From Cryphonectria parasitica EP155 (taxonomy: Eukaryota; Ascomycota; Sordariomycetes; Diaporthales; Cryphonectriaceae): DNA of 64,000 nucleotides. The number at the start of each line of letters is the position of its first letter. Positions within the stretch are counted from its first letter, which is position 1. The position numbers and the translations under genes are program-made. Positions 25,196 to 35,725 of the stretch are shown one piece after another. The notes beneath the pieces were generated by a model, which saw only the letters and a program-made list of their open reading frames with translations, did no database searches and was not told the DNA's origin. Where the stretch lies: assembly GCF_011745365.1 (NCBI RefSeq), contig NW_024468912.1, positions 930,001-994,000 on the forward strand, in the 5' to 3' direction.

Positions 25196-25802
25196 AAGGT
25201 CTGTGGAAATCCTATCCCAGAGAGGGATTGTCATGAGTGCACGACGCACTCGCTCCTCAATGACATACGTATTCGTCCACACCAAACTCACCACAGGGTG
25301 TGGAACCCAGTTCACCCAAAAGGCACGTATGGTGGCTTGTCCGGGTAGAATTAACCTCAAGATTTGACTTGTGAGCCTTTAGAAGGTCCTCCCGTGCGCA
25401 TCGTATGCAAGAAACTCTAACCTCATCGCGATAAAGTTCCGTGGAGTTTTCAATACGCAGACCTGCCACCCATTCCCCAGCCTTATGCCTCGCATCTGAA
25501 CATGCAGTGCCCAGCTCCCAAGAAGAAGACTGGTGGAGGTAGCTGATAGACTTGCATCCACCGATTTGAAATCCCATCTATGAATTGCCCAAAGAAAGCA
25601 AAATTTGGGACCTAATAGTAATGATGATGGATTACCTCAATGTCAAAATTGATAACATAATGAGAGCGAGGATGTTTTGTTGCATGGACCTACAGTAGCG
25701 CTGCATGTGAAGTATATCATCTGCCGCTCCTCACCTGACACCCCTGTCACCAACTCATCTACTATCACCATCAATTATCGTTGCGTATTTTCTCTCCCTG
25801 TC

Positions 25803-25841
<39 letters not shown>

Positions 25842-25965
25842 CATACAAACATAGAGAGACTATTCTCCACTCTACAGACATCTGTACTCGCCCATCAGAA
25901 AGCAGACTTGTTACCAGACAAATAAGCTAGGGGGAAAAGGGTCTAACCAACCACTACGTGCAATC
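25196..25965. other. Intergenic with CT microsatellite
   Basis: No gene seen. A (CT)n run of about 31 bases lies at 25806..25836, about 130 bases upstream of the next start codon, where pyrimidine tracts are common in fungal promoters. Confidence 0.6.
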
Positions 25966-27030
25966 ATGTCCTCCTCAACACGGCCAGTCAGCCCCGCCCA
26001 GCCGTCATCGTCCTCGGTGACAACCACAACCGTGTCTACCTCGCCCAGGAGCACACTTTCTCCAGGCTCCGGAACAGGAGGCGGAGGAGGCCCGTCGACC
26101 ACGGCATCGTCGTCCGTGTCAGCCTCACAATTTCCTGCCCCGCCAGGCCACCAACTCCACCACCACCACCACCACCATCACCACCATCCTCATCCTCACC
26201 ACCACCAACAACAACACCAACACCACCCCCACCCGCAGACATCTCCTCCCCATGGAGGCACCGCCCCATCCACCACCACCATCCCCTCCTCCCCCACCAA
26301 CCCAGCCCACCTCCCCACCCCGGCCCAAGAAGCCCAGACCGCGCAGGCCCGCGCCGCCCTCGTCGCCTCGCTGGGCAACACCCTCGACACAGAGCTCTCC
26401 ACGCGCGCGGCCCTGCTGCACGCCAACCAGGCCGCCATCGACCGCCAGGAGCGGGACGTGCGGGCGGCGCTGGCTGGCCTGCGGAGCGAGGACGAGAAGC
26501 TGATGCGGGTGCTGGGGGAGGGGAGCCGCCAGGTCAAGGAGCTGGGCGACGTGCAGAACTGGGCGGAGAGGCTGGAGAGGGACTTCTTGGTGCTCGAGGA
26601 GACGATGAGGTTGGTTGGGCGGGATGGGAGAGGGAGCAGTGATGAGGGCAGCTGGAGCGGGAGCGGGAGCGGGAGTGGGAGCTGGAGTGGCAGTGAGGAG
26701 GACGAGAACGAGGAGAGAGAGGAGGTTGGTATCGATCGTGATGGTGATGGAGATGCTCGTATGGCCGATGCTGAGGGACAGGACGGCCCCGGGGCTGCTG
26801 GGCCAGCGTTTAAGGGCAAGGGAAAGGAGGTGGCGCTGACGGTACCCCCTGCAGATGCCATGGACATCGAGCCAGCCCAGATTCCTCTGCCACCCGACGA
26901 TCCTGCAGAGGGAGCCAGCGCCGTCGAGAGCACACAGCTCGAAACCGCCACGCAGGACACCACAAAGCCGCCGCAGTCCCCTGCTACTCCGAACTGGTTG
27001 AGGCGGTTCCTATGGAAGAGCGCATCATGA
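25966..27030 (+). CDS. BLOC-1 subunit 1 (GCN5L1)-like protein with low-complexity flanks
   Basis: Probable subunit of the endosomal BLOC-1 complex. 354 residues, single exon. The conserved part is a helical segment at about residues 113-217 ending in QVKELGDVQNWAERLERDFL, which matches the family motif E-I-G-D-V-E-N-W-A-x-x-I-E-x-D. The flanks are unusual. Residues 1-112 are Ser/Thr/Pro-rich with a run of ten His (64-74) and further His/Gln. Residues 218-250 hold a Ser-Gly/Trp repeat, and the C-terminus is acidic then Pro/Thr-rich. The animal protein is only about 125-150 residues. Fungal orthologs often carry such extensions. The gene is convergent with tsc13 (242 bp between stops). Confidence 0.78.
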   Translation: MSSSTRPVSPAQPSSSSVTTTTVSTSPRSTLSPGSGTGGGGGPSTTASSSVSASQFPAPPGHQLHHHHHHHHHHPHPHHHQQQHQHHPHPQTSPPHGGTAPSTTTIPSSPTNPAHLPTPAQEAQTAQARAALVASLGNTLDTELSTRAALLHANQAAIDRQERDVRAALAGLRSEDEKLMRVLGEGSRQVKELGDVQNWAERLERDFLVLEETMRLVGRDGRGSSDEGSWSGSGSGSGSWSGSEEDENEEREEVGIDRDGDGDARMADAEGQDGPGAAGPAFKGKGKEVALTVPPADAMDIEPAQIPLPPDDPAEGASAVESTQLETATQDTTKPPQSPATPNWLRRFLWKSAS

Positions 27031-27272
27031 TCTTGACTACACGCTGCACCTCTCAAAATGACTTGATGATTTACGATTACATGATAAACACCACTAGCCT
27101 GCAATTGGGTTTGGATATAGTGTCCCATAGCTGTGAGCTTATGATTTTCAGTCTAGGATATCTACAAGCAGAGAATGAAAAGATCCTCCCAGACGCAGCG
27201 GCGCAATCGAGATGGAATTCCCTCGTCCTCGTCCTTGCTGCAGACAGCCCAATACTATTGCTCCTGCTTTGC

Positions 27273-28397
27273 TCAGTAGAAGCCGTAGAACAGAGTGTAC
27301 TTCTTCTTCTTGTACTTGTCTCCAAAGATCCCCCTCAGCGCCGCCTCCTTGTCCCGCGACCAGGCGGCCATGTACTTGGTACCGATGGCGATGGACAGCG
27401 CAACCGACCACTCCCGGGAAACCAGGATCATGCCAATCCACGCGATGATCTCGAACATGTAGTTCGGGCAGGTGACTAGGCTGCTCCCGATGCAACTTGG
27501 GATACCCTTCTCGGTGCTCCCAGGCTTGCGCAGTCCAGCCAGGTGCTTGTGCACGACAAAGTTGCTCAGCTCGCCACCGAAGAACAGGGCGATGCCGACG
27601 TAGTCCACCAGCCCCAGCTCCGAGCGGTTCGCGAGGGATTTTGGCGAGTAGATGAAGAAGGCAGCCAGTAGGCCCGCGGTGCCCCAGTAGTAGAGTGAGT
27701 TCTCAACGATCTTCTTGGCGGGCATGGTATTGGCCGCGAACTTGTGGAGGAAGGCGGTCTCGAGCTCGCGCTTGACGAAGTGGGATATGAACATGAAGAA
27801 GCAGACCTTCTGCACGAGCGTAAGAGGCGTCACATCGGCACCCTTGTAGAAGAAGGGGATAACCTTGGCAAGCTGCGGGCGAAGGTAGTAGAAGAAGGCG
27901 TGGAACAGGATGGGGCCGAGGTATTCGACGAGGTACACAGTGCGCCAGGAAGCCTGAGGGCCTACACAAGAATATGTCAGAACGGTAACATAGCTACTAA
28001 AGAAGTGCTGGTAGAGCTCCAGCCCCGATGTTTGCATGAACCACATACCAAGATCCTGGACCAAAATCTGCCCGTTGTCAATGACGTCCTGCTGGTTATT
28101 GACCAGCGCTCTTCGGTCCGCGATCCTCTTCCTGGTGGAAGGGTAGAACAGGCCGATGCGATTGAAGTCCTTGACGCCGGCCTGGCGGGCTATGACCTTC
28201 TTGACGTCTTCGATCTCGGCATCGTTGGGCACCTCAATGGAAGCAGGAAGCTTCCGGAGGGGCCTCTTGGGTACTATCCCGGAGAGGGTATGTTCTGTCA
28301 GTTTCGAGGCCACTTAGGAAAGAGAGAAAAAGGGACAAGGGGGTGGGGGATTATATCTACCTCGATTTGCGAGCGCAATCGTTATTGAGCCAGACAT
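27273..28397 (-). CDS. tsc13: Very-long-chain trans-2,3-enoyl-CoA reductase Tsc13
   Basis: Last enzyme of the ER very-long-chain fatty-acid elongation cycle; reduces trans-2-enoyl-CoA with NADPH. The exons on the minus strand are 28361..28397, 28049..28273 and 27273..27961, giving 316 residues (yeast Tsc13 has 310). The short first exon supplies MSGSITIALANR. Both introns are 87 bp (GTAGAT to GATAG; GTATGT to TGTAG). A ubiquitin-like N-terminal domain (about 15-70) is followed by a steroid-reductase-type membrane domain with several hydrophobic helices. TCPNYMFEIIAWIG contains the Tyr of the active-site region, and the C-terminus is the family-typical K-rich KYKKKKYTLFYGFY. Intron 2 is a multiple of three and lacks a stop, so an unspliced message would still be open. 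The start is chosen because the second exon has no ATG. Confidence 0.95.
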
Positions 28398-29031
28398 TTC
28401 TCAAGTAATTGACCCGTATCGTTCTTCTGCGTGGAGTTGTCGGAGGATGGTTTGGGAAAATGTTGGGACAGCAACAGCATGCTAATTGGGAGCTCATAGC
28501 TTCGAAGCTCATCCCGGCAGGCAGGGAATCACCCATTAGGCACTCAAAACAGGGGCCCAGGGCAATAGCACAAACTATAATACTGTACATAGCACTGTGT
28601 ATGTACTATACACCTAATAATGTATAGGAGACTTTGACCACGGCCTTCCATTTCCCCATTGCTGTGTCTTTCGAGATCTTGTTGAAAAGATACGCTGCTC
28701 TGCTCCACGTATGCGAATGCTACCTGAGAGCACAACTTTCGGCCTGTTTTTCAAAGTATGGATCCTTATTCGAATTTTCTGTCAGCCTGACCAGCTCGTG
28801 GCGGGAGGAAGATCATCTACATGCACACAGTATCTGGACGATTTGGTGGCGTTTTCTTGGGCACCCATCGCGAGTATGCTTCTGATAGGTGGTTTCTGAA
28901 AATGCAAACCGCGGGGTACACACACAGGAACACGGACCGCTCCCATATGCAACAATTTTCTCACATAATATATCGCAAGAAAGAAAACATAACAATACAC
29001 CAAGACCATATTCATACCAACGGCAGCACCA
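28398..29031. other. Divergent intergenic region, tsc13 / Zn2Cys6 gene
   Basis: No gene supported. It should hold the promoters of both flanking genes. Confidence 0.5.
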
Positions 29032-30806
29032 ATGGCAGCAGTATCAAGCGACACAAGACCTCCCGGATGCGGACGTAGCCAGTCCTCTGAAAATGGGGGT
29101 TCGGCCCTGGAAGTAGGTGCTGTGCGTCCCACACCTGATATGCAACCGACGGTGCGCATCATCTCTGGTGGGCGTGCTCCCACGGTACCCAAGTACCGGC
29201 ACTCATGTGACCGATGCCAGAAGGTCAAGGTTAGGTGTAGTCAGGACAAGCCAAGATGCACGCGATGCGCCCAGAGAAATCTTCGCTGTGTGTACAGCGA
29301 GTGGAGGGCTGTGGGCAGGCCCAAGACAAGACCCAACCCGCCTCGGCACGCCCCAGAGGATTTCGAAGAGGGACCAGGGCGAATTCGCGACCTTCCGCCC
29401 TTTGGAACTATCGAGAGCGAATCTATCAGCTGGAGTGAGTATCACCTCTTGAGACTACACTAAAAAGATCCGTCTTTCTAACTGAAGACTCTGGCATAGC
29501 AAATGATTTCAAGGCGACAGGAAAACCACGCCGGACCAGAGGCAGGAAAATGGCACCCCAACGGCCTCACCCAGCCGCGGGTGACGCCCAGGCGGTAGAC
29601 ACCAACACCCGAGATCTGGGCACGGGAAGTCCTGGTCATGTCCCGTCTTCTCCTCCTCCTCCTCCTCCTTACATGGTTCCCACAGGAAATACCTATGACG
29701 AGCCACCAGGTACAGCTGCTAGTCCCTGGTGTTCACGTTATCAGGTTCCTATCGCTACTGGGGTAACAAAAACTTGGTCTGCGAGTTATAAGGCTCCTGT
29801 TGACGCAGGCGGTGGTCCTAACAGGGCAAACTACGCGATTGCCTACAGAAAGCCGCTGCGTGCAGCGGCTGACTCTCGCAGCCCACGTTATCAGGTCCCT
29901 ATTCAAGAAGACACTGCCCCTCGCGCATTGAATGGGCTGCTGTATACGCCAGCATGCTCCTAGGCTTCAGGTCACCAGCCTTCGCACATGACTGGTGAAA
30001 CAGCAGAAACAGCAGCTACTCCTACTGTGTCCAGTTTCGCAGATACATATCCCCAGACAGACCTCCCTGCCTGTCCTTATTTCCCGGAGGCAGACTGCTA
30101 TGCGGCTATCGTTGAGCAGATAACCAAGCTGGAGCAGGCATTGGCACACACAACACTGGCACCGCCGACAGACCTTGTGCTCGAGGCTGAGAAGGATCTC
30201 ACAACGCAGCGGCGCCGCTTATTCGCCTGCGCCGGCCACAGCTTTCAACGATCGTGCCTCGCCTCAGGTCGACCCGTGCTTCTCAACTTTGCCCGCCTCG
30301 CAGAGCGCTTGCTGGGCCTATTCGAGGATGTGTATCGGCAGTCATTGAAATCATTACAGAAGATGGATAAGAATCATGTCACCTCAATGAATCATGGCAC
30401 GCCAGACGTAGTTCCAAGCTCTTCGGCACGACGCCTGCGCCGCTCATGCCGCAGACCGCCCGTTGCCCCGCCCTGCGCTTCGCCCGCGCTGGGGGCGAGC
30501 TGCGAGCTGTGTATCGAGGCGCTGGTGGTCGAGGATAAGGCGAAGTCTGTAGCTATAATGAGGATCCTGAAGCTGCGGATGGGTAGAATTTTGGGCGAGC
30601 TCAAGGCGCTCGCAAGTACCAGGGAGTGGACAACTGATGGTTGGGGACGGAGAAGCCAGAGACTGGATGGTTCCGAGTTTCAGGCAGGCTACGCTCCAGT
30701 GCTGGGCAACACAGCTTATGCAATGATTGACGACGTAATCAGGAGGGCGGAAGAATTGCACAGAGCGATGCTGTTCGACTGGGCAGGTCGGGCGTATAAG
30801 GTCTGA
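29032..30806 (+). CDS. Zn2Cys6 transcription factor, AflR-like zinc cluster; integrity uncertain
   Basis: DNA-binding regulator. Exon 1 (29032..29434) encodes a perfect zinc cluster, C-x2-C-x6-C-x6-C-x2-C-x6-C (SCDRCQKVKVRC and following), then GRPKTRP as in AflR-type regulators. A 65-bp intron (29435..29499; GTGAGT, CTAAC, CATAG) leads to a Pro/Gly-rich linker with two degenerate RYQVPI repeats. The frame then meets TAG at 29961..29963 and continues in the same frame to 30806 with a helical Leu/Cys-rich region (RLAERLLGLFEDVYRQ; CELCIEALVVEDKAKS). The TAG can be removed in phase by a possible 93-bp intron, 29942..30034 (GTATAC to TGTCCAG). If so the gene is intact at about 538 residues; if not, it is a truncated regulator. 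I favour the intron but the donor is weak. Targets are unknown; no biosynthetic enzyme cluster is next to it. Confidence 0.72.
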
Positions 30807-30896
30807 AAATCTGGCATGGACGTTCTACAAGGTTTCCTCATAATAATAATGATAATCACTGCTCCCGCCTCCAGCTCTGGTTCGTTGCCAAAGGGC

Positions 30897-31913
30897 TTAC
30901 TGGGTCTGCAGAGCGTCCACATTCCTCAGCAATTCAGAGTGCCGATCACTGAGCTCAGTGAACACCCTGTCGAAAAGTGCGTTCTTCTCGTCAAGTTGTC
31001 CCTGCCAGAAATCCTCCTCGCGAATATCGTGCAACACAACCGCCAGACCAGAGAGGGAATGCCTGAGAGCCTCCTGATAGACGATGGCAGCCTCGGCCAC
31101 GTCCAGCTCCAACTCACCCACAAATACTCCCGAGTTAAAGGACTTGTTCTCTACTATGTTCTGAAGTAGGCGTGTCTCTCTGCGGTCCTACAGTTGCAGT
31201 CGCTGCTGGCCTGCCGGGTTCTTCGTGCTGGTCGACGGTTGCATCTTAAGCAAAGATGACGAGACTGCCTTAATAGCCATCTCATAAAGGCGCAGAAGTA
31301 TATCCACTGCCTCAGAAATATATGGCAGCATCTGCGAGCCATGATGCTCCTCGGCGTGGTGGCATAAGTTCACCACACCCCAGACCTTGACCAGGTTGTG
31401 CTGCGTGTCGAGCGTCTCGGCCACAAGGAGTGATGGCGACGGCGGTGGCGGCGATGGTACGGAGAGCCTGGCTCCCTCTGCGACACCTCTCGGGACGAAA
31501 TGACGATCACCAAGAGCATTCACACTCCCTGTTCCTTTATCTCTGTTCACGCCGTCTACTCCTTGAACTGTCTCTTGCGCGTGGGCCTGGTGACGTTCGC
31601 GGCACAAGTTGACGATGCGGGCCGCTTCGAACCAGCATTGGCAGGCATGTGACTTTGGAGCGGACCTTTCGGTACTGTTCTCGTTTCGTGAGCTCTGGAT
31701 GGAGGACGGATGGTCTGGAGCGGACCTTTCGGTACTGTTCTCGTTTCGTGAGCTCTGGATGGAGGACGGATGGTCTGGAGCGGCGGTGGTGCACGCTGAG
31801 ATGTATGGAGCTTGAGGGCCGCCAGGGGTGCTCGCGTTTGGCTTCTGTTGCAAACTCTGGCGCAGACATGTGGTCTGTGGAAATTCGGGGTTCTCAGCTG
31901 ACAATGCCCTGTA
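30897..31913 (-). pseudogene. Broken regulator-like gene fragment, converging on the Zn2Cys6 gene
   Basis: The minus-strand frame opens after a TTACAG acceptor-like site (31913) and encodes a Ser/Pro-rich region with an exact 20-residue duplication, then a helical part (YISEAVDILLRLYEMAIKAV). It stops at TAG (31188..31190) after QQRLQL and continues in the same frame as NIVENKSFNSGVFVGELELD and further helices to 30897. The second part resembles the C-terminal helices of AflR-type Zn2Cys6 regulators, but this is a weak judgement from pattern. No zinc cluster is found upstream, so the 5' end is missing or I could not find its exons. CAG-to-TAG (a CpA-to-TpA change) would explain the stop. No good intron removes it: the only in-phase donor is a weak GTCTCG. 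The stop is 90 bp past the end of the convergent gene. Confidence 0.42.
31656..31783. repeat. Exact 60-bp tandem duplication inside the broken regulator frame
   Basis: Two identical 60-base units (31656..31715 and 31716..31775) are followed by eight bases of a third. Sixty bases is 20 codons, so the frame is kept. The lack of any difference between the copies suggests a recent event. Confidence 0.95.
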
Positions 31914-32362
31914 CTGTAAGTGTTAAAGCTTCTTCTGAGAAGCTCTGTATGAGAGCAATGAACAATGATAATTGTTTTGGCTTGTGATGGCGGAGGGAAA
32001 AGCGGCTCCAGTAACGTGTCTTCGTTAGACTTCGTGCATCTCTGCAGCTTACAATCAAGCCCTAATTTCTTTCTTTCCTGCTATGTACACTTTTAGTCAG
32101 CACATAAGAATGTCTTTCCCTTTCGTGGATACATGGGCCATGTATCTTTTTTGGGCCCGAGATCCCATAGTTATGTACTCATTCACTGGTCAGCGTCTGT
32201 TTCCGAAAAGTATGCAATACCCAGGTATCCTCAGCCACCAAGAGGCAAAATGTAGGCGTCATGACGAGCTCTTCGCAGACAAGAGCGGGAAACACCTCGA
32301 AATTTTCTGTAGAGCCACGTCCTGCTCCAAGCGTCGTCCCGCCAGATCAAGGGCACATTTGT

Positions 32363-32500
32363 GAGAGGGCCAGTGAGTCACTGGCCCCCACTATCGCTAA
32401 GCACCCTCCACCTGGATAGACTCACCTAGCCAACCCTTTCTTCCCTCTGTTTCCCATCCCTCTCCTTACTTTCACAAGCGCATCAATCTACTCATTCTCA
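32363..32500. repeat. Dispersed element, copy A
   Basis: About 135 bp aligns with 40332..40466 in the same orientation. It starts with a nearly identical 30-base block around the palindrome GGCCAGTGAGTCACTGGCC, then CACCCTC, CTGGA, CTCACCTAGCCA and a pyrimidine-rich half ending near GCGCATCAA. Most differences between the copies in the first half are transitions. The palindrome contains TGAGTCA, the binding sequence of Gcn4/AP-1-type bZIP factors. Confidence 0.85.
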
Positions 32501-33570
32501 TAACAGGTCTATGCAGTTAGGTGGTGGGAGCGTGCAGTCTTACATATAGCGGAGACGCTCTAGAGTTTCCAGTATTCGTGCTTCTTCTCCATTAACCTCC
32601 TTTGGCTACAGTAGCTGAGGATACCCAAGTAAGTATAGCAAAATGATCGACTTTTCAAGTGACGAGTATCCTCGGTGGCTCCTGCACATGTTCTATCTCT
32701 GTGAGTTGGCCCTCGGTTGTGAGTTTCTTTTGTGTGACCATCATAGTAACGTCATTTTCATGTAATTATATGCAGCCAATTGAGGAGCTTACGTCGCGGT
32801 ATCCTGTGATCTACGCCTCTGGTCTGAAATTTTCAATCCTACTCTCTCATCTCAGAGGAAATATTCGCCATATATCAAGTGTTTGATACCTTTCAAAACG
32901 ATCTGGGTCTGCTCCCCATGACTATTCTCCGTGTTTTTGACCCATCACCCAGCTTTCGTTGCATTCGTGCCCTACGCAGAAGCGTCTTTCAATGGGAGAT
33001 GAGCATGCTCTTTGCCCTTCCTGATTACAAGCGCCTTTCCTTATGACATTGCAGGCGGTCTGCTGTACATGTTGGATATTGACACCAGCTGAGAAGCAAC
33101 CCGAACGGACACCATTTTCCTTTGAATCCCTCCATACTACTAGCTAGCATTGTCACTGCCCATGGAGGCAAGATGGGTGCTTTGACAACTTCCTAGGCGT
33201 TTTAGGTAAGTCCGTCGATCCGAAAACGAAATTCATACTGATCGTGGTTCGTGCTTTTGGTACAGCAACACAACTCCCTTCCGGTCCTCCGCCTCAGTCA
33301 CGGCCCGACTTCTATTACGCACAACATTGAACCTGCCCCGTGCAGAGCGAATGTGCCCACGTACCTACACGCCTCCCCCGACCCGGCCTCGCCACAGTTG
33401 ATAGGCACCGGAAGCCAGGTCTCTAAGTGTGTTAGTGTCTATTACCATTTACATAATGAGAAAAAAAGAAGCACAACATTGAGGAGGCTCGAAATGTACC
33501 TCGGCGCTTGTAGGACTTTTGACTCTTCAGTACTTAGGATGTGGCCTGTTGGACGGTCTTGTAAAACCGA

Positions 33571-33592
33571 TTTTTTTATATATATAAAAAAA
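33571..33592. repeat. Perfect AT palindrome
   Basis: Seven T, an ATATATAT core and seven A form a perfect 22-base palindrome, followed by a GA-rich tract. Simple sequence; could be a cruciform or just low complexity. Confidence 0.9.
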
Positions 33593-34654
33593 AAAGGAAA
33601 GGAGAAGAAAAAAGAAAGAAGGAGGAGAAAAAGCGGGGTGGGGATACAAGACAGTTACAATGCGCTGAAAAGACCCAGACTGCTGTTCAAAAAAATATAG
33701 TAGACGCAAATACTGGATAGACGTCAATTTTATCCATTTCTAACATCCGGGATGAGCTTCACATTTAGCACTTTGCGATGGATGAGCAACTACTTCTGAT
33801 CTGGTGGTCCTTCGGATCAACACTGATCCCATAAACAGTGTCAGGTTCATAAGTCTGGTCAAATGGTTATTAATGCTGTTGGGGGCCAAACAGCAATCAG
33901 CGCAGCCTCTCCGTCATACCAGTGGCTAGCTACAAGTGGGGCATTAAGCTGTTAGTGGATTCTAGACAAGTGTGTCTAGGGGTATTACTAATACCATAGA
34001 AGAAATATAGGGAGAGCTGCAAGTAGCTCTGAGTGGCAGCTTCCTGCCTCTTATTTACTTCCTTCATAACTCAGTATGGCATTGCATAATGCCATTGCTC
34101 TAATCAATTGCTCAAGCCTGAGTATGTATGTACTCCAAGTACTCTTTGAGTGTCAAATTCAGGATATGAGTGCCTAGAAAAGAAATTTCTAGAGGGGCTG
34201 GTTGTACGCAGGAGGGTTTTAGGGGAAAGGGACCCTCTGACCTCCATCCTAAATCTACGAAGTATTCCTGTGTAGCAGAGACCACCTTCACTACAAACCA
34301 AGGGCACGTTGAAGAAGCATTCGAATCACTTGAAGCAGAACCTGATACTTGGACCAAGTAACCTTATATGAATGCACAAATAAGTTGCTTTGGTGAGGTC
34401 TCTTAATGGAACAAGACCACAAATTACTTTATAATGGATGTACTATGACGCTAGCCACTAGCTCCTGCATTTTGCAACCTCACTGTCGCCAAAGGGTGAC
34501 AAAGCAATTGCTGTCTCTCAAGATAGCCCCGCATTTGAGCCACCAGCATCCATCTTACCTCCTCCTTCCAGAATTTGTCAGATATATAGCATCCCCTACA
34601 GTAATCGTTTCTCCCACGTCCTTCTTTCTTTTCTTTCCTTACATCTGCTATCTT

Positions 34655-35725
34655 ATGTTCAGGTCCGTCACTCGAATACAGGCCATATCGAGAAGCCTCA
34701 GGCCATCCATCCTCACTTCCTCATTCCACACTCACGCCGCTCTCGCCATGAAGGCTGTTGTCTATGATAAGACGGGGGACTCGTCCGTCCTGCACGTCAG
34801 CGACATTCCCAAGCCGACGCTGGGCTCCACTGACGCCCTCGTCAAGATAGAATGGGCCGGCATCAACTTTATCGACGTCTATTTCCGCACGGGGCTGTAC
34901 CCTACCAGCTTCCCTGCAGTCACGGGCCGCGAAGGCGCCGGCGTCATTGAGGCCCTGGGCGCCGACGTACCCGCCTCCTACGGTCTTAAGGTTGGCGACC
35001 GCGTTGCCTGCTACGCCCAGAACGTTATGGCTGAATTTTGCGCTGTTCCCGCCTCGCGCCTCATGCGCCTGCCCGACGGCGTCTCCAACCGGCAGGGCGC
35101 CGCCCTTATCCTGCAGGGCCTGACCGCCTGGACCCTTGTCACCGATGCCCATGAGGTGCGCCCCGGCGAGGTTGTTCTCGTGCACGCTGCCGCCGGTGGC
35201 ACAGGCGGCCTGATCGTGCAGATGGCCAAGCACCTCGGCGCCACAGTCATCGGGACGGCGAGCACGCCCGAGAAGATCGAGATCGCTAAGAGCCATGGGT
35301 GCGACCACGTCGTCAATTACTCCAAGGACAACGTTCTGGAAGCCGTCATGAAGCTCACGAATGGAAAGGGCTGCCATGCCGTGTTCAGCGGCATCGGTCA
35401 GGCCACGTTCAAGGACGACCTCGAGTCCTGCCGGATCAAGGGCTCCATGGTTACGTTTGGAAACGCTTCAGGCGCTATCGAGAACTTCCGCCCACTTGAG
35501 CTCGGCAAGAAGAACGTCAAGCTCCTAAGGCCCAGGCTGGACGTCTACGTCAGCGAGAGGGAGGACTTTGAGAAGAGGTCTGCCGAGCTGTTGGACCTGG
35601 TGGCCAAGGGCGTCGTCAAGCTCGACATCGGCAAGGAGTACACCTTGGAGCAGGTTGGGCAGGCACATGACGACCTCTCAGGGAGGAAGTCTACTGGCAA
35701 GCTCATTGTAAAGGTCTCGGCATAG
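34655..35725 (+). CDS. zta1: NADPH:quinone oxidoreductase (zeta-crystallin family), probably dual-localised
   Basis: Medium-chain reductase without zinc; reduces quinones, and the yeast relative Zta1 responds to oxidative stress. 356 residues from ATG 34655, or 325 from the internal ATG 34748 (MKAVVYDKTGD). The family signature is clear: WAGINFIDVYFRTGLY, the GREGAGVIEALG block, and the NADPH-binding VLVHAAAGGTGGLIVQMAKHLGA followed by GTASTPEKIEIAKSHGCDHVVNY. The end DLSGRKSTGKLIVKV is also typical. The 31 residues between the two starts (MFRSVTRIQAISRSLRPSIL and on) have four Arg, many Ser and no acid, like a mitochondrial presequence. The same two-start layout is seen in glr1 of this window. 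The open frame extends upstream to 34406, but that part is leader-like. No zinc ligands are present, as expected. Confidence 0.94.
   Translation: MFRSVTRIQAISRSLRPSILTSSFHTHAALAMKAVVYDKTGDSSVLHVSDIPKPTLGSTDALVKIEWAGINFIDVYFRTGLYPTSFPAVTGREGAGVIEALGADVPASYGLKVGDRVACYAQNVMAEFCAVPASRLMRLPDGVSNRQGAALILQGLTAWTLVTDAHEVRPGEVVLVHAAAGGTGGLIVQMAKHLGATVIGTASTPEKIEIAKSHGCDHVVNYSKDNVLEAVMKLTNGKGCHAVFSGIGQATFKDDLESCRIKGSMVTFGNASGAIENFRPLELGKKNVKLLRPRLDVYVSEREDFEKRSAELLDLVAKGVVKLDIGKEYTLEQVGQAHDDLSGRKSTGKLIVKVSA

Larger units (their letters stand above)
31914..34654. other. Gene-sparse accessory DNA
   Basis: No supported gene in about 2.7 kb. Holds copy A of a dispersed element (32363..32500), an AT palindrome (33571..33592) and a purine tract (33593..33632). 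A short ATG frame at 32643 (MIDFSSDEYPRWLLHMFY) is followed by a GTGAGT donor-like site, but no continuation could be found. Confidence 0.5.

Noticed and set aside
26196..27128. 310-codon minus-strand frame opposite the BLOC-1-like gene
   Set aside because: Antisense shadow; Ser/Leu/Pro runs mirror the low-complexity codons of the plus-strand gene.
29895..29963. 69-bp intron as a way to remove the regulator's TAG
   Set aside because: It keeps phase, but its GTCCCT donor is poor; the 93-bp alternative at 29942..30034 has a better donor and acceptor.
33571..33592. AT palindrome as a terminator or origin
   Set aside because: Simple low-complexity sequence; nothing nearby supports a function.
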